Shown here: positions 1 through 7,779 of the stretch, in pieces
Layout of the letters: every line of letters starts with the position of its first letter
Position numbering within the stretch: position 1 is the first letter of the stretch
Assembly (NCBI GenBank): GCA_963799815.1
Contig: CAWCYG010000004.1
Coordinates: 124,001 to 188,000, forward strand
Direction of reading: 5' to 3'
DNA length: 64,000 nt
Source of the DNA: JBDTSW01 sp963799815
GTDB lineage: Bacteria; Actinomycetota; Thermoleophilia; Solirubrobacterales; 70-9
Position numbers and translations under genes: made by a program
Notes under the pieces: generated by a model
Database searches by the model: none
The model's input: the letters and a program-made list of their open reading frames with translations, nothing else
What the model was told of the DNA's origin: nothing

Positions 1-255
1 CGCTTCGAGGCGCTCTGGGGGTTGACAGAGAGCAGGCGTGTGACCAAGACGCGGCACCTGATCCCACACGCCGGCCTGGAAATCGAGCTCGATGTCTACG
101 ACGGCCCGCATGACGGTCTGGTTGTCGCCGAGGTCGAGTTTCGCGACGAGGAAACGGCGCGAGCGTTCGACCCTCCGAATTGGTTCGGCGAGGAAGTGAC
201 CGGTGAGCACCCGTATCTCGCCGGCACCCTGGCAACGCAGGGGCTCCCGCGATGA
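1..255 (+). CDS. CYTH domain protein, C-terminal part (5' end outside window)
   Basis: The reading frame is open from the first base, so this is the tail of a longer gene. The 84 visible residues match the second half of a CYTH (adenylate cyclase B / thiamine triphosphatase) beta-barrel: an ALWGLTESRRVTKTRH strand, then the acidic LEIELDVYDG strand, then GLVVAEVEFRDEE and a PPNWFGEEVTG end. The amino-terminal ExExK metal-binding signature would lie upstream. CYTH enzymes hydrolyse inorganic triphosphate or related phosphoanhydrides using divalent metal. The stop overlaps the ATG of the next gene by 4 bases, and that gene encodes a CHAD domain. CYTH and CHAD domains are often fused or adjacent, which supports a role in polyphosphate metabolism. 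The exact substrate cannot be told from this fragment. Confidence 0.85.
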   Translation, partial: RFEALWGLTESRRVTKTRHLIPHAGLEIELDVYDGPHDGLVVAEVEFRDEETARAFDPPNWFGEEVTGEHPYLAGTLATQGLPR

Positions 256-1142
256 GCGCGTTCAAGCTAAAGCGGAAGGAATCGGCCAAGCAGGGCATCC
301 GGCGTGTCGCGCACGGCCGCGCCCAGGATGCCATTGGCCTCCTTCGTGACCCCGAGGCCGATCCCGTCAAGGCGGTTCACGAAGCGCGGAAAGACGTGAA
401 GAAACTGCGGGGGACGCTGAAGCTCGTGCGGCCGGTGCTCGGCGCCGACACGTACCGCCACGAGAACGAGCGGTACCGCAAGGCTGGCCGGCTGCTGTCG
501 GACGTCCGCGATGCTCAGGTGCGGACAGAGACCGTTGACGCGCTGGCCGAACGCTTTCCGGACGATGCGCCGCGGGGTGGGTGGGACGCGATTCGCAGGC
601 GGCTTGCGGGTGACGCTCCCGGCAAGGCCGAGCTTGAGTCGCGGCGAGAGCTCGCGGCGGTGGAGATCGAGGGCGGCGACGATCGCATCGACGACTGGAA
701 GCTCGACGGGAAGGGCTTCGAGCTCCTGCGGCCCGGCCTCAAGCGTGCCTACTCCCGCGGCCGCAAGCGTTTCCGCGCAGCCCGGAAAGAGCAATCCGAT
801 GAGTGGCTTCACGAGTGGCGCAAACGGTCGAAGGACCTCTGGTATCACCTGCGCCTCGTCCGTCGCTGCTGGCCGGAGGTGCTCGACGCGAGCGCCGACG
901 AGGCCCACGAGCTCTCCGACCGGCTCGGCGATGACCACGACCTGGCCATCCTGAGGGAGTACATCCTGAGCGACGAGGAGCCACTCACGGAGGGCCAGCG
1001 CGACCACGTCCTGGGGCTGATCTCCAAGCGGCGAGCGGAGCTTCAGGCGGATGCGTTCGCATACGGAGAGCGCCTCTTCGCCGAGAAGCCGAAGCGCTTC
1101 GTAGGGCGGCTGGGGGCCTACTTCACGGCGAAGCCGCTCTAG
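252..1142 (+). CDS. CHAD domain protein
   Basis: This 296-residue protein is rich in Arg, Lys and His and predicted to be all-helical. It has the paired CHAD repeats: an HEARKDVKKLRGTLKLVRP block near residue 43 and an HEWRKRSKDLWYHLRLVRR block near residue 187, each with the conserved basic/histidine face that binds polyphosphate in characterised CHAD proteins. There is no signal peptide or membrane segment, so it should be cytoplasmic. It starts with an ATGA overlap on the CYTH gene, so the two are very probably co-translated. CHAD proteins localise to polyphosphate granules. A direct enzymatic activity is not expected; the partner CYTH domain would be the catalytic unit. Confidence 0.9.
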   Translation: MSAFKLKRKESAKQGIRRVAHGRAQDAIGLLRDPEADPVKAVHEARKDVKKLRGTLKLVRPVLGADTYRHENERYRKAGRLLSDVRDAQVRTETVDALAERFPDDAPRGGWDAIRRRLAGDAPGKAELESRRELAAVEIEGGDDRIDDWKLDGKGFELLRPGLKRAYSRGRKRFRAARKEQSDEWLHEWRKRSKDLWYHLRLVRRCWPEVLDASADEAHELSDRLGDDHDLAILREYILSDEEPLTEGQRDHVLGLISKRRAELQADAFAYGERLFAEKPKRFVGRLGAYFTAKPL

Positions 1143-1186
1143 CGGCGCCGGTCTCGGCAGCCCGGCCCGAGCCAGAACGGAGAGGG

Positions 1187-2287
1187 ATGAGGGGCGCGAT
1201 CACAGGGATCTTCTTCCTGAACGGCGTCGTCTTTACGAGCTGGTACGCGCGGCTCCCGGCGATCCAGACCGACCTCGAGCTCGGCCCGGGCGTCCTCGGG
1301 TTCGCGTTGCTCGGCGCTCCACTGGGGGCGCTCGCGGCGCAGCCGCTGGCGGGGGCCCTTGCGGCCCGCCGCGGATCCTGGCCCGTCGTCGCAGCTGCAC
1401 CGTTATGCCTCAGCTCGATCATTCTGCCCGCGCTGGCCGTCGGCGCCCCGACGCTGTTCGTGGCTGTACTCGTCGTGGGCGTGTGCACGGGCATCCTCGA
1501 CCTCGCCATGAACGCGCAGGGGGTCGTGGTGGAACGTGCGGTCGGTCGCAGGATCTTCAGCTCCTTGCACGCCGCGTTCTCTTTCGGAGCACTGGCTGGA
1601 GCGGGAGTCGCGGCGCTCGCAGCGGGCCTCGGCATCGCGCCGCTGCCGCATCTGGCGGCCATGGCCGGCATCGGGGCTCTTGCGGCCCTCGCGCTCACGC
1701 CGAGGCTGATTCGCGATCGCGGCGTCCCCGGAGCTCCCGCGATGGCTCGTCCCTCTCGTCGCCTTGTCGCGCTTGGCGTGATCGCTTTCTGTGCGCTTTT
1801 GGCGGAGGGCGCCGTGCTCGACTGGAGCGGCATCTATATGGCCAGTGAGGTGGGCGCGAGCGCCGGCGTGGCCCCGCTCGCGCTCGCAGGCTTCTCTCTG
1901 ACCATGGCCTTCGGTCGTCTTGGCGCCGATCCGATCGCTGCTGCGAGCGGCACGGAGTGGACTGCCCGAGTGGGGGCGACGCTGGCCGCGCTCGGCCTTG
2001 CGCTCGCATTGGCCGTGCCGCAGCCCGTGCCGGCCATCGCAGGGTACGCGCTGATGGGGGCGGGGCTCGCGGCCGTGTTCCCCCTGACACTGCAGGTGGC
2101 CGGGGGCATCGAGACCACCCCCGGACCTCAGCTTGCAGCGATCTCGACGTTCGGTTACACGGGCTTCCTGCTCGGGCCACCGATGATCGGCCTCCTGGCC
2201 GAAGGCCTTGGCCTGCGCTGGGCGCTTCTCTCGGTTTGCGGACTCTGCCTGCTCGCCGCCACGCTGGCTCACCACGCGCGCGAATGA
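1187..2287 (+). CDS. MFS transporter
   Basis: A 366-residue, very hydrophobic protein with about 12 predicted transmembrane helices. It is shorter than the usual 400 to 450 residues because the loops are minimal. It opens with a helix carrying LNGVVFTSWYARLPAIQ, and a short Arg-rich central loop near residue 175 separates two six-helix halves, as in the major facilitator superfamily. The ATG follows a GAGAGGG ribosome-binding site. The substrate cannot be assigned; sugar-type and drug-type bacterial MFS carriers of this compact form are both common. It lies 44 bases after the CHAD gene on the same strand. The frame ends about 50 bases before dinB, which has its own promoter and operator. Confidence 0.85.
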   Translation: MRGAITGIFFLNGVVFTSWYARLPAIQTDLELGPGVLGFALLGAPLGALAAQPLAGALAARRGSWPVVAAAPLCLSSIILPALAVGAPTLFVAVLVVGVCTGILDLAMNAQGVVVERAVGRRIFSSLHAAFSFGALAGAGVAALAAGLGIAPLPHLAAMAGIGALAALALTPRLIRDRGVPGAPAMARPSRRLVALGVIAFCALLAEGAVLDWSGIYMASEVGASAGVAPLALAGFSLTMAFGRLGADPIAAASGTEWTARVGATLAALGLALALAVPQPVPAIAGYALMGAGLAAVFPLTLQVAGGIETTPGPQLAAISTFGYTGFLLGPPMIGLLAEGLGLRWALLSVCGLCLLAATLAHHARE

Positions 2288-2323
2288 GCCCCCACACCAA
2301 ATGGATGCCGGGGCCTGGTATGG

Positions 2324-2335
2324 GAACATACGTTC
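2324..2335 (+). promoter_or_regulatory. LexA (SOS) operator in front of dinB
   Basis: The sequence GAACATACGTTC is an exact match to the LexA box of Gram-positive bacteria and actinobacteria, GAAC-RNRY-GTTC, and is flanked by G on both sides. Its last base touches the GTG start codon of dinB at 2336. A bound LexA dimer would therefore cover the transcription or translation start directly. This is the only full GAAC-N4-GTTC box I noticed in an intergenic position. Confidence 0.85.
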
Positions 2336-3544
2336 GTGGCAGACAGCGAGCCGACGATCATCCACGCCGACCTCGATGCCTTCTTCGCCTCGGTCGAACA
2401 GCGAGACGATCCGAAGCTCCGCGGGCGGCCGATCGTGGTCGGGGGTGGAGTCGTCCAGGCGGCGAGCTACGAAGCGCGTGCCCGCGGGGTGCGTTCGGCG
2501 ATGGGCGGCCGACGAGCGCGTGAGCTCTGCCCCGAGCTGATTGCCGTCTCGCCTCGTTGGCCCGCGTACGTCGAGGCGAGCCGGGCCGTCTTCGACGTCT
2601 TCCGCGAGTCGGCGCCGGTGGTGGAAGGTCTCTCCATCGACGAGGCCTTCCTGGACGTCCGTGGCCTCGATCACGTGCGCGGGACCCCGCGCGGCATCGC
2701 CGCCCGGCTGAAGCACGATGTGGCGCGCCGTGTTGGGCTACCGCTCACGGTGGGCCTGGCCGGCACCAAGTTCCTGGCGAAGGTGGCGAGCGGCGTCGCC
2801 AAACCCGACGGCCTGCTCGTGGTCGAGCACGGTCAGGAGCTTCGCTTCCTGCACCCCTTGGAGATCGAGCGCATCTGGGGAATCGGGCCGAAGAGCGCCG
2901 CGAAGCTTCGCCGCCGCGGGATCGCCACGGTCGGTCAGCTCGCAGCGATCCCGGAGCAGGACCTCGTCGACATCCTCGGCCGCGCCCAGGGACGGCATGT
3001 CCATGCGCTTGCACACAACCGCGACCCGCGCCGGGTGCGGGCCGGCCCGAGCCGCAGGTCGTTCGGTTCGCAGTCCGCGTTCTCGACGCGATCCGGGCCC
3101 CCAGGATCGCTACACGCGACGCTGGGCGGGCTCGTCGACCGCGTCACGCGACGAATGCGGGCGAAGGGAGCGCAGGGGCGGACCGTGACCCTTCGCCTTC
3201 GCTTCGCCGACTTCGAGCGCGCCACCCGGTCGAGCACGCTCGCGACTGCCACCTGCTCCTCGGCAACGATCCTGGCGACCGCCCACCTCCTGCTGGAATC
3301 GGCGATGCCCCTGATCGAAGGACGCGGCCTGACGATGGTGGGGATAGCGGTGGCCAATCTCGATGCGGGCGGCGGCTCGGTTCAACTCGAGCTGCCGATC
3401 GACCGGGCGAGCCGGCGGCGCGCCCTCGACCTCGCCCTCGACGACGTCCGTGCGCGCTTCGGCCCGAACGCGATCTCGCGCGCATCACTTTTGGGCCGCG
3501 ACCCTGGCCTCGCCGCTTGGCTCATGCCGGGCGAGGCCGGGTGA
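2336..3544 (+). CDS. dinB: DNA polymerase IV (Y-family)
   Basis: A 402-residue Y-family translesion polymerase. The palm carries the amino-terminal metal ligand in IIHADLDAFFASVEQ and the second acidic pair in LSIDEAFLDV near residue 102. The steric fingers follow, with SYEARARGVRSAMG. A helix-hairpin-helix with IWGIGPKSAAKLRRRGI lies near residue 180, and the little-finger domain fills the C-terminus. A VQLELPI stretch near residue 345 may serve as the clamp-binding motif. GTG at 2336 is the only start compatible with the conserved amino-terminus: there is no upstream in-frame start and no ribosome-binding site. The LexA box directly before it indicates SOS induction. Function: error-prone bypass of damaged template bases in the cytoplasm. 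Confidence 0.95.
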   Translation: MADSEPTIIHADLDAFFASVEQRDDPKLRGRPIVVGGGVVQAASYEARARGVRSAMGGRRARELCPELIAVSPRWPAYVEASRAVFDVFRESAPVVEGLSIDEAFLDVRGLDHVRGTPRGIAARLKHDVARRVGLPLTVGLAGTKFLAKVASGVAKPDGLLVVEHGQELRFLHPLEIERIWGIGPKSAAKLRRRGIATVGQLAAIPEQDLVDILGRAQGRHVHALAHNRDPRRVRAGPSRRSFGSQSAFSTRSGPPGSLHATLGGLVDRVTRRMRAKGAQGRTVTLRLRFADFERATRSSTLATATCSSATILATAHLLLESAMPLIEGRGLTMVGIAVANLDAGGGSVQLELPIDRASRRRALDLALDDVRARFGPNAISRASLLGRDPGLAAWLMPGEAG

Positions 3545-3567
3545 ACGCCCTCGCTCGCAGCAGCGCG

Positions 3568-4635
3568 TTATGCGGATTCGAACCCGAGCAACGTGGCGAG
3601 CACAAGCGGGCCGATCGTGTCCAGGTCGTAGCCGCCCTCCTGGACGATCACGGTGGGCAGGCCCATCTCGCCCAGCCGCCCACCAGCTCGCTCGAAGCCC
3701 TCAGGGGTCACTCGAGTCGGGCTCTCGGGGTCGCCCGTGGCCGCGTCGACGCCCAAGCCGACGACGAGGGCGACTGCGTCGCCATCGGCGGCCCAACCCG
3801 AGAGCGACTCGATGGCCTCTAACCAGGCGTCATCTCCCACTCCAGGCTCGAGAGTGACGTTGCGGTTTGCACCCTCACCGGCCCCTGAGCCCGTCTCGTC
3901 GGAAAAACCCTCGAAGTGCGGAAACCAGCCGGCCCCCGGGTCCACGTGGACCGACCCGACCAGGACTGAGGGATCCTCGTAGAAGATGGCCTGCGTGCCG
4001 TTCCCGTGGTGGACGTCGATGTCGATGATCGCCACGGGCCCATCCAGCGCCTGCCGTAGCCGGACAGCCGCCGCGGCCGTGTTGTTCAGGTAGCACGAGC
4101 CCCCGAAGCACGCCCGCGCGGCGTGGTGGCCGGGTGGTCGGGTGGCCGCATACGCCGCCCGCTCCCCGGAGAGCACGAGGTCCGCTGCGGTGAGCGCCGC
4201 ATCGACGGCGGCCCGCGCCCCCTCCCAGGTCCCGGGGCCGATCAGGCTCATGGTGTCGTAGGCGAAATATCCAGCGCGAGCACTCATCGCCGTCGGAACG
4301 GCGGGGGGGTGCGTGCGAAAGAGGTCCGGATGCGGGAAGACATAGGGGACCACGCGATCCTGACCGGGATCACCGACCAGGCCCACTGATTCCCACTCCG
4401 CCCATGCCCCCGCGAGGTGATCCAGGAGTGAACGATCGTGAACGGCGAGCAGCATCTCGTCGGGGTGCTCGTCGGCTTCGACGAATCGGGCACCCTCGCC
4501 AGCGAGGGCCTCGCGGATTCGCTCCGCGCGGGCCGGGAGCTCGGTTCCGGGCGTGCGCACGCCAACCCAGATCTCCCCTCCGGGCTCGTGCATGCGGTGG
4601 ACGTCACTCCACACCGCTGGCATCGCTAACGGCAA
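3568..4635 (-). CDS. Histone-deacetylase-family amidohydrolase, acetylpolyamine-amidohydrolase-like
   Basis: A 355-residue arginase/deacetylase-fold enzyme. Zinc and catalytic residues are intact: RPPGHHA (the paired catalytic His) near residue 165, IIDIDVHHGNGTQ (zinc Asp and His) near residue 200, VGLGVDAATGDP (third zinc ligand) near residue 295, and QEGGYD (transition-state Tyr) near residue 334. The amino-terminus, with WSDVHRMHEP, GTWEGARAAVDAAL and a long insertion before the active site, resembles bacterial acetylpolyamine amidohydrolases of about 340 residues rather than acetoin-utilisation AcuC. The expected reaction is removal of an acetyl group from an amine, such as acetylpolyamine or N-acetyl-lysine-type compounds. 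It is transcribed divergently from the kdd-like gene, which hints that an N-acetylated diamine or diamino acid is the shared substrate. ATG at residue 5 is an alternative start. Confidence 0.85.
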   Translation of the reverse strand: MPLAMPAVWSDVHRMHEPGGEIWVGVRTPGTELPARAERIREALAGEGARFVEADEHPDEMLLAVHDRSLLDHLAGAWAEWESVGLVGDPGQDRVVPYVFPHPDLFRTHPPAVPTAMSARAGYFAYDTMSLIGPGTWEGARAAVDAALTAADLVLSGERAAYAATRPPGHHAARACFGGSCYLNNTAAAAVRLRQALDGPVAIIDIDVHHGNGTQAIFYEDPSVLVGSVHVDPGAGWFPHFEGFSDETGSGAGEGANRNVTLEPGVGDDAWLEAIESLSGWAADGDAVALVVGLGVDAATGDPESPTRVTPEGFERAGGRLGEMGLPTVIVQEGGYDLDTIGPLVLATLLGFESA

Positions 4636-4728
4636 GGCGAGTCGGTGATACCACAGCGCAGAGGTCCGCGGCGTCGGTTTCTAGTCAAGCCGTACTACGA
4701 GGTGGCCAATTCTTGTCCACTCGTGTCA

Positions 4729-4773
4729 TTGACGCCATGGCTCGTTTGGGCATAGGTTTCCCTAACGATCGTT
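4729..4773 (+). promoter_or_regulatory. Putative promoter and palindromic operator of the catabolic island
   Basis: TTGACG (4729-4734) and TAGGTT (4753-4758) are spaced by 18 bases, a reasonable vegetative promoter for the kdd-like gene that starts at 4775. The perfect 10-base palindrome AACGATCGTT occupies 4764-4773, at the predicted transcription start and directly before the ATG. That is a good position for a repressor such as the TetR-family protein encoded in the same operon. No clear Shine-Dalgarno sequence precedes the ATG. Confidence 0.45.
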
Positions 4774-4774
4774 C

Positions 4775-5827
4775 ATGAAGACCGCAGCATTCATGTCCGA
4801 CATGGGAGAGAGGCTCGGTGCCGACAGGGTGTTGGCGCCTCTCGGCGCGCTGCCACAGCCCGCCGAGCGTCTGGACGCCTCCGGCCCGGTGCGCCCGTAC
4901 GAGGTGGAGGTCGATGTCGAGCGCCTTTGCCTCGACTCAACGTCGTTTCGCAACATCCGAGAGGGAGCTGACGGGGATCCCGGCCGGATGGGCGCACGGA
5001 TCCTCGAGATCGTTGCCGAGCGGGGCAAGATGCACAACCCCGAAACGGACTCGGGCGGGATCCTGCTTGGAACCACAGCGGCCGTCGGCGACCGCTACAC
5101 GTCGCCTCCCGCGATCGGGGAGCGGATCGTGACGCTCGGATCCTTGACCCTGACGCCGCTGCGACTCGACGACGTGACGCAGCTCGACCCCGGCTACGCC
5201 CAGGTGGGCGTGGCCGGGACCGCATACGTCTGTGATCGCGCCGCGTGGGGCCCAGTGCCGGATGACCTCCCACTCGACACCGTGATCGACCTCTACGACG
5301 TCTGCTCGGCGGGATCGCACACGCGCGACCTCGCGCCGGCGGAGGGCACCGTATGTGTGCTCGGCGCGGGCCATGCCGGCAAGCTCGCGCTGGCGGCCGC
5401 GCGCGACGCCATGAACGGCGGCACCCTGATCGCGGTTGACATCGACGCCATGGCGATTGAGCGCGTGGCCGAGGTGGGCCTGTGCGATATCGGGATCGTC
5501 GCGGACCTCCGCGACCCGCTGGCCGCCCTCGACGCCGTGCGCGACGCCGGCGCGTCGCCGGCCGATCTCACCGTCGCTGTCACGAATGCCTCGCGCACCG
5601 AGCCCACGTCGATCCTCTTGACCGACGACGACGGCACCGTCCTCTTCTTCTCGATGGCCACGAACTTCGGGACGGCCGCGCTCGCCGCCGACGGCATCGG
5701 CTCGGGCGTGCGGATGCTGGTGGGAAGCGGCTTTGCCCGCGACGGCGGCTCCTATGCGCTCGACTTGGTGCGCCGCTCGGAGCCTTTGCGGGAGGCGCTC
5801 GACCTACCCGTTGAGGAATGGGCGTGA
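4775..5827 (+). CDS. kdd: L-erythro-3,5-diaminohexanoate dehydrogenase-like protein
   Basis: A 350-residue NAD(P)-dependent dehydrogenase. A family-specific amino-terminal domain contains GALPQPAERLD and DSTSFRNIRE. The Rossmann motif VLGAGHAGKLALAAARDAM lies near residue 196, followed by the acidic strand TLIAVDID. This matches the lysine-fermentation enzyme (EC 1.4.1.11) that oxidatively deaminates 3,5-diaminohexanoate to 3-keto-5-aminohexanoate. The next-but-one gene encodes the enzyme that consumes this product, which strongly supports the call. The upstream aminomutases of the pathway (lysine 2,3- and beta-lysine 5,6-aminomutase) are not in the window. ATG at 4775 is used here; in-frame ATGs at 4793 and 4802 are alternatives closer to the conserved start. 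Confidence 0.85.
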   Translation: MKTAAFMSDMGERLGADRVLAPLGALPQPAERLDASGPVRPYEVEVDVERLCLDSTSFRNIREGADGDPGRMGARILEIVAERGKMHNPETDSGGILLGTTAAVGDRYTSPPAIGERIVTLGSLTLTPLRLDDVTQLDPGYAQVGVAGTAYVCDRAAWGPVPDDLPLDTVIDLYDVCSAGSHTRDLAPAEGTVCVLGAGHAGKLALAAARDAMNGGTLIAVDIDAMAIERVAEVGLCDIGIVADLRDPLAALDAVRDAGASPADLTVAVTNASRTEPTSILLTDDDGTVLFFSMATNFGTAALAADGIGSGVRMLVGSGFARDGGSYALDLVRRSEPLREALDLPVEEWA

Positions 5828-5830
5828 TGA

Positions 5831-5874
5831 GGTGCTTTAGCACCGAAACCGGCATGTCAGGCGGCGACGCCGCC
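5831..5874 (+). repeat. Two short hairpins in the kdd-hotdog spacer
   Basis: The 58-base gap between kdd and the hotdog gene holds two perfect inverted repeats: GGTGCTTTAGCACC (5831-5844) and GGCGGCGACGCCGCC (5860-5874). Neither is followed by a T run, so they are not classical terminators. In an operon mRNA they could stabilise or process the transcript between the two cistrons. Confidence 0.4.
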
Positions 5875-5885
5875 GCAGGTGCTTC

Positions 5886-6287
5886 GTGAGCGATGAGAAC
5901 GGCCACAGCGTGCAGATGCGTTGGCGCGATCTCGACGGCCTGGGCCACGTCAACCACACGGTCGTTCTCACCTATCTGGAGGAGGGTCGTGACGTGTTCT
6001 TGAGACGGCACGGCATCAACCGAGACGAGTACGTCGTGGGTCGTTGCACGGTGAGCTTCAAGAGCGAGATCGACCCTGCCTTCGGCTCGGTCAACGCTCA
6101 ATGCGCCATCCGTGAGCTCGGCCGTTCGAGCCTCACGACCACCGAGCGGCTCCTCGACCCGAGTGGCGGGGTGCTCGCGGAGGGGGAGTTCACGCTCGTC
6201 CTCTGGGATCCGGCAAACCGCGGCTCGCGCCCGATCAGCGATGCGGAGCGAGCCTCACTGACGGCCAAGGAGGAGGTTTCGGCGTGA
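5886..6287 (+). CDS. Hotdog-fold protein: 3-aminobutyryl-CoA ammonia-lyase (Kal-like) or acyl-CoA thioesterase
   Basis: A 133-residue single hotdog domain. The motif RWRDLDGLGHVNHTVVLTYL near the start has the Asp and HVN arrangement of 4-hydroxybenzoyl-CoA-type thioesterases, and 3-aminobutyryl-CoA ammonia-lyase of the lysine pathway uses the same fold and length. Because it lies between kdd and kce, the pathway role would be to convert 3-aminobutyryl-CoA to crotonyl-CoA plus ammonia. Sequence alone does not separate this from hydrolysis of the CoA ester. The GTG start at 5886 gives a protein that begins at the conserved strand, and the stop overlaps kce by 4 bases. Confidence 0.7.
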   Translation: MSDENGHSVQMRWRDLDGLGHVNHTVVLTYLEEGRDVFLRRHGINRDEYVVGRCTVSFKSEIDPAFGSVNAQCAIRELGRSSLTTTERLLDPSGGVLAEGEFTLVLWDPANRGSRPISDAERASLTAKEEVSA

Positions 6288-7114
6288 CAGCTTGGAATGG
6301 CAATCCGGTTGTGCTGACCTGCGCCATCACGGGCGCGGACGTTTTCCGCGAGAACAACCCCAACATCCCGTACACGACCGAGGAGATCGCGAACTCGTCG
6401 ATCGCGGCTGCCGCTGCCGGCGCGACGATCGTGCACCTCCATGTACGGGAGGACGATGGGACGCCGAGCGGGCGACCAGAGCTCTTCATCGACGTCATCG
6501 ATCGCATCCGCGCCTCCTCGGACGTCCTCACCATGGTCTCGACCGGCGGCGCCAACGACATGACGATCGAGGAGCGGACGACGGGCCTCGACGCAAAGCC
6601 CGACATCTCGGGCGTCGAGTCGGGGTCGATGAACTTCGGTGACGAGACGTTCATCACGCCACCCCCGGCCGGGCGAGGCATCATCGAGCGGGCGACCGAC
6701 GCGGGCATCGCACTCGAGGTCGAGGCCTTCGACGTGGGACATGTGATCAGCGCCGTGCGCTGGCTCGAACAGGGCATCCTGCCCTCGCCGATGAGGATCA
6801 ACCTCGTCTTCGGCGTCCCGGGGGGCATCGATGCCTCGCCCGAGGCGCTCGAGGCGATGCTGCGGCCCCTTCCTCCCGAGACGTTCTGGACCGTCACCTG
6901 CATCGGTCGCCACCACCAGCGGCTGCTTGGGCTGGCCCTGCTCAGGGGCGCGCCCGGGATCCGGACCGGGCTCGAGGACGTCTCCTACCTAAGCAAGGGC
7001 GTGCTTGCACCCTCGAACGGCGCGCTCTGCGAGAAGGCGGTGAGCCTCGCCGACACCCTGGGGCGTGAGGTCGCCACCCAGGAGCAGGCGAAGGAGCTCC
7101 TGCACCTTGGCTAG
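6284..7114 (+). CDS. kce: 3-keto-5-aminohexanoate cleavage enzyme-like (BKACE family)
   Basis: A 276-residue TIM-barrel enzyme of the beta-keto acid cleavage family, of typical length. Diagnostic motifs are VVLTCAITGA at the amino-terminus, IVHLHVREDDG with the two zinc-binding His near residue 49, VSTGG near residue 85, and GIRTGLEDVSYL with the zinc-ligand Glu near residue 230. The known lysine-pathway member condenses 3-keto-5-aminohexanoate with acetyl-CoA and cleaves it to acetoacetate and 3-aminobutyryl-CoA. BKACE enzymes vary widely in substrate, so the assignment leans on the adjacent kdd-like gene. It overlaps its neighbours at both ends (ATG in the hotdog stop, stop over the TetR start), so the genes form one operon. 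Confidence 0.8.
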   Translation: MTAWNGNPVVLTCAITGADVFRENNPNIPYTTEEIANSSIAAAAAGATIVHLHVREDDGTPSGRPELFIDVIDRIRASSDVLTMVSTGGANDMTIEERTTGLDAKPDISGVESGSMNFGDETFITPPPAGRGIIERATDAGIALEVEAFDVGHVISAVRWLEQGILPSPMRINLVFGVPGGIDASPEALEAMLRPLPPETFWTVTCIGRHHQRLLGLALLRGAPGIRTGLEDVSYLSKGVLAPSNGALCEKAVSLADTLGREVATQEQAKELLHLG

Positions 7115-7779
7115 TGCCACGGCCACCGCACCAGTCGCTCCTGGCCGCAGGCGGACACGCTCCGCGCGTCGAGGGCCCGAGACGCAGGAGGCGATCCAGC
7201 GCGCCGCCCTCAAGCTGTTCGCGAGGCGCGGCTATCACGCGACGTCAATGCGCGCGATCGCGAGGGCCGCCCAGGTACAGCCGGCGGCGATCTATCACTG
7301 GTACGAGAGCAAGGAAGCGATCCTGGTCCAGCTCCTAGGACGATTTCATGGAGCAGCTCACGGAGAGGGTCGTCGCGGCTATGAACCGCCACGAGCGGCC
7401 CGCCCTGCGCCTCGCGGCCGCCGTGCGCGAGCACGTCGTCTATCACGGGCTCAACCGCCAAGAAGCCTTCGTCACCGACAGCGAAATCCGGGCCCTCACG
7501 CCAACTCCCCGCCGGGCGCTGGTTGCGAGCCGTGACTCCTATCAGGAGATCTTCGGCAGTGAGATCCGCGATGGGATCGCGGACGGGACCCTCCGGGCCA
7601 GGCACCCGAACGTCGCCACCTACGCGATCCTGCTGCAATGCACGGGTGCCGCCCTTTGGTTCGACCCGGCGGGCCCGCTCACGCTGGAGGAAGTGGCCGA
7701 GGCATACGTGGAGCTCGTGCTGGGCTCGCTTCAGGCCTCGCGCTCGCTCATCGCCGAGGCCACGGAGGGCGGCGAGTGA
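7107..7779 (+). pseudogene. TetR-family regulator, split by an apparent +1 frameshift
   Basis: The first part, from TTG 7107 (preceded by AAGGAG at 7091), encodes a classical TetR helix-turn-helix: ETQEAIQRAALKLFARRGYH then SMRAIARAAQVQPAAIYHWY. At about 7336-7340 the frame shifts by one base and the C-terminal ligand-binding half continues as DDFMEQLTERVVAAMNRHE to a stop at 7777-7779. Removing one base of CTAGGAC restores LLDDFMEQL, so a single inserted base is the simplest explanation. This could be real inactivation or a consensus error. The protein would be the local repressor of the catabolic operon, possibly at AACGATCGTT near 4764. The stop overlaps the S66 gene by one base. Confidence 0.8.

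Noticed and set aside
267..1007. Long open frame antisense to the CHAD gene
   Set aside because: It mirrors codon bias of the CHAD gene in high-GC DNA, has no family resemblance and no ribosome-binding site. The same applies to the other long antisense or shifted frames, for example inside the MFS, dinB, lon, transglutaminase and cyclase genes.
3568..4635. Acetoin-utilisation deacetylase AcuC or true histone deacetylase
   Set aside because: Motif spacing and the amino-terminal WSDVHRMHEP segment fit acetylpolyamine amidohydrolases better, and no acetoin genes are nearby.
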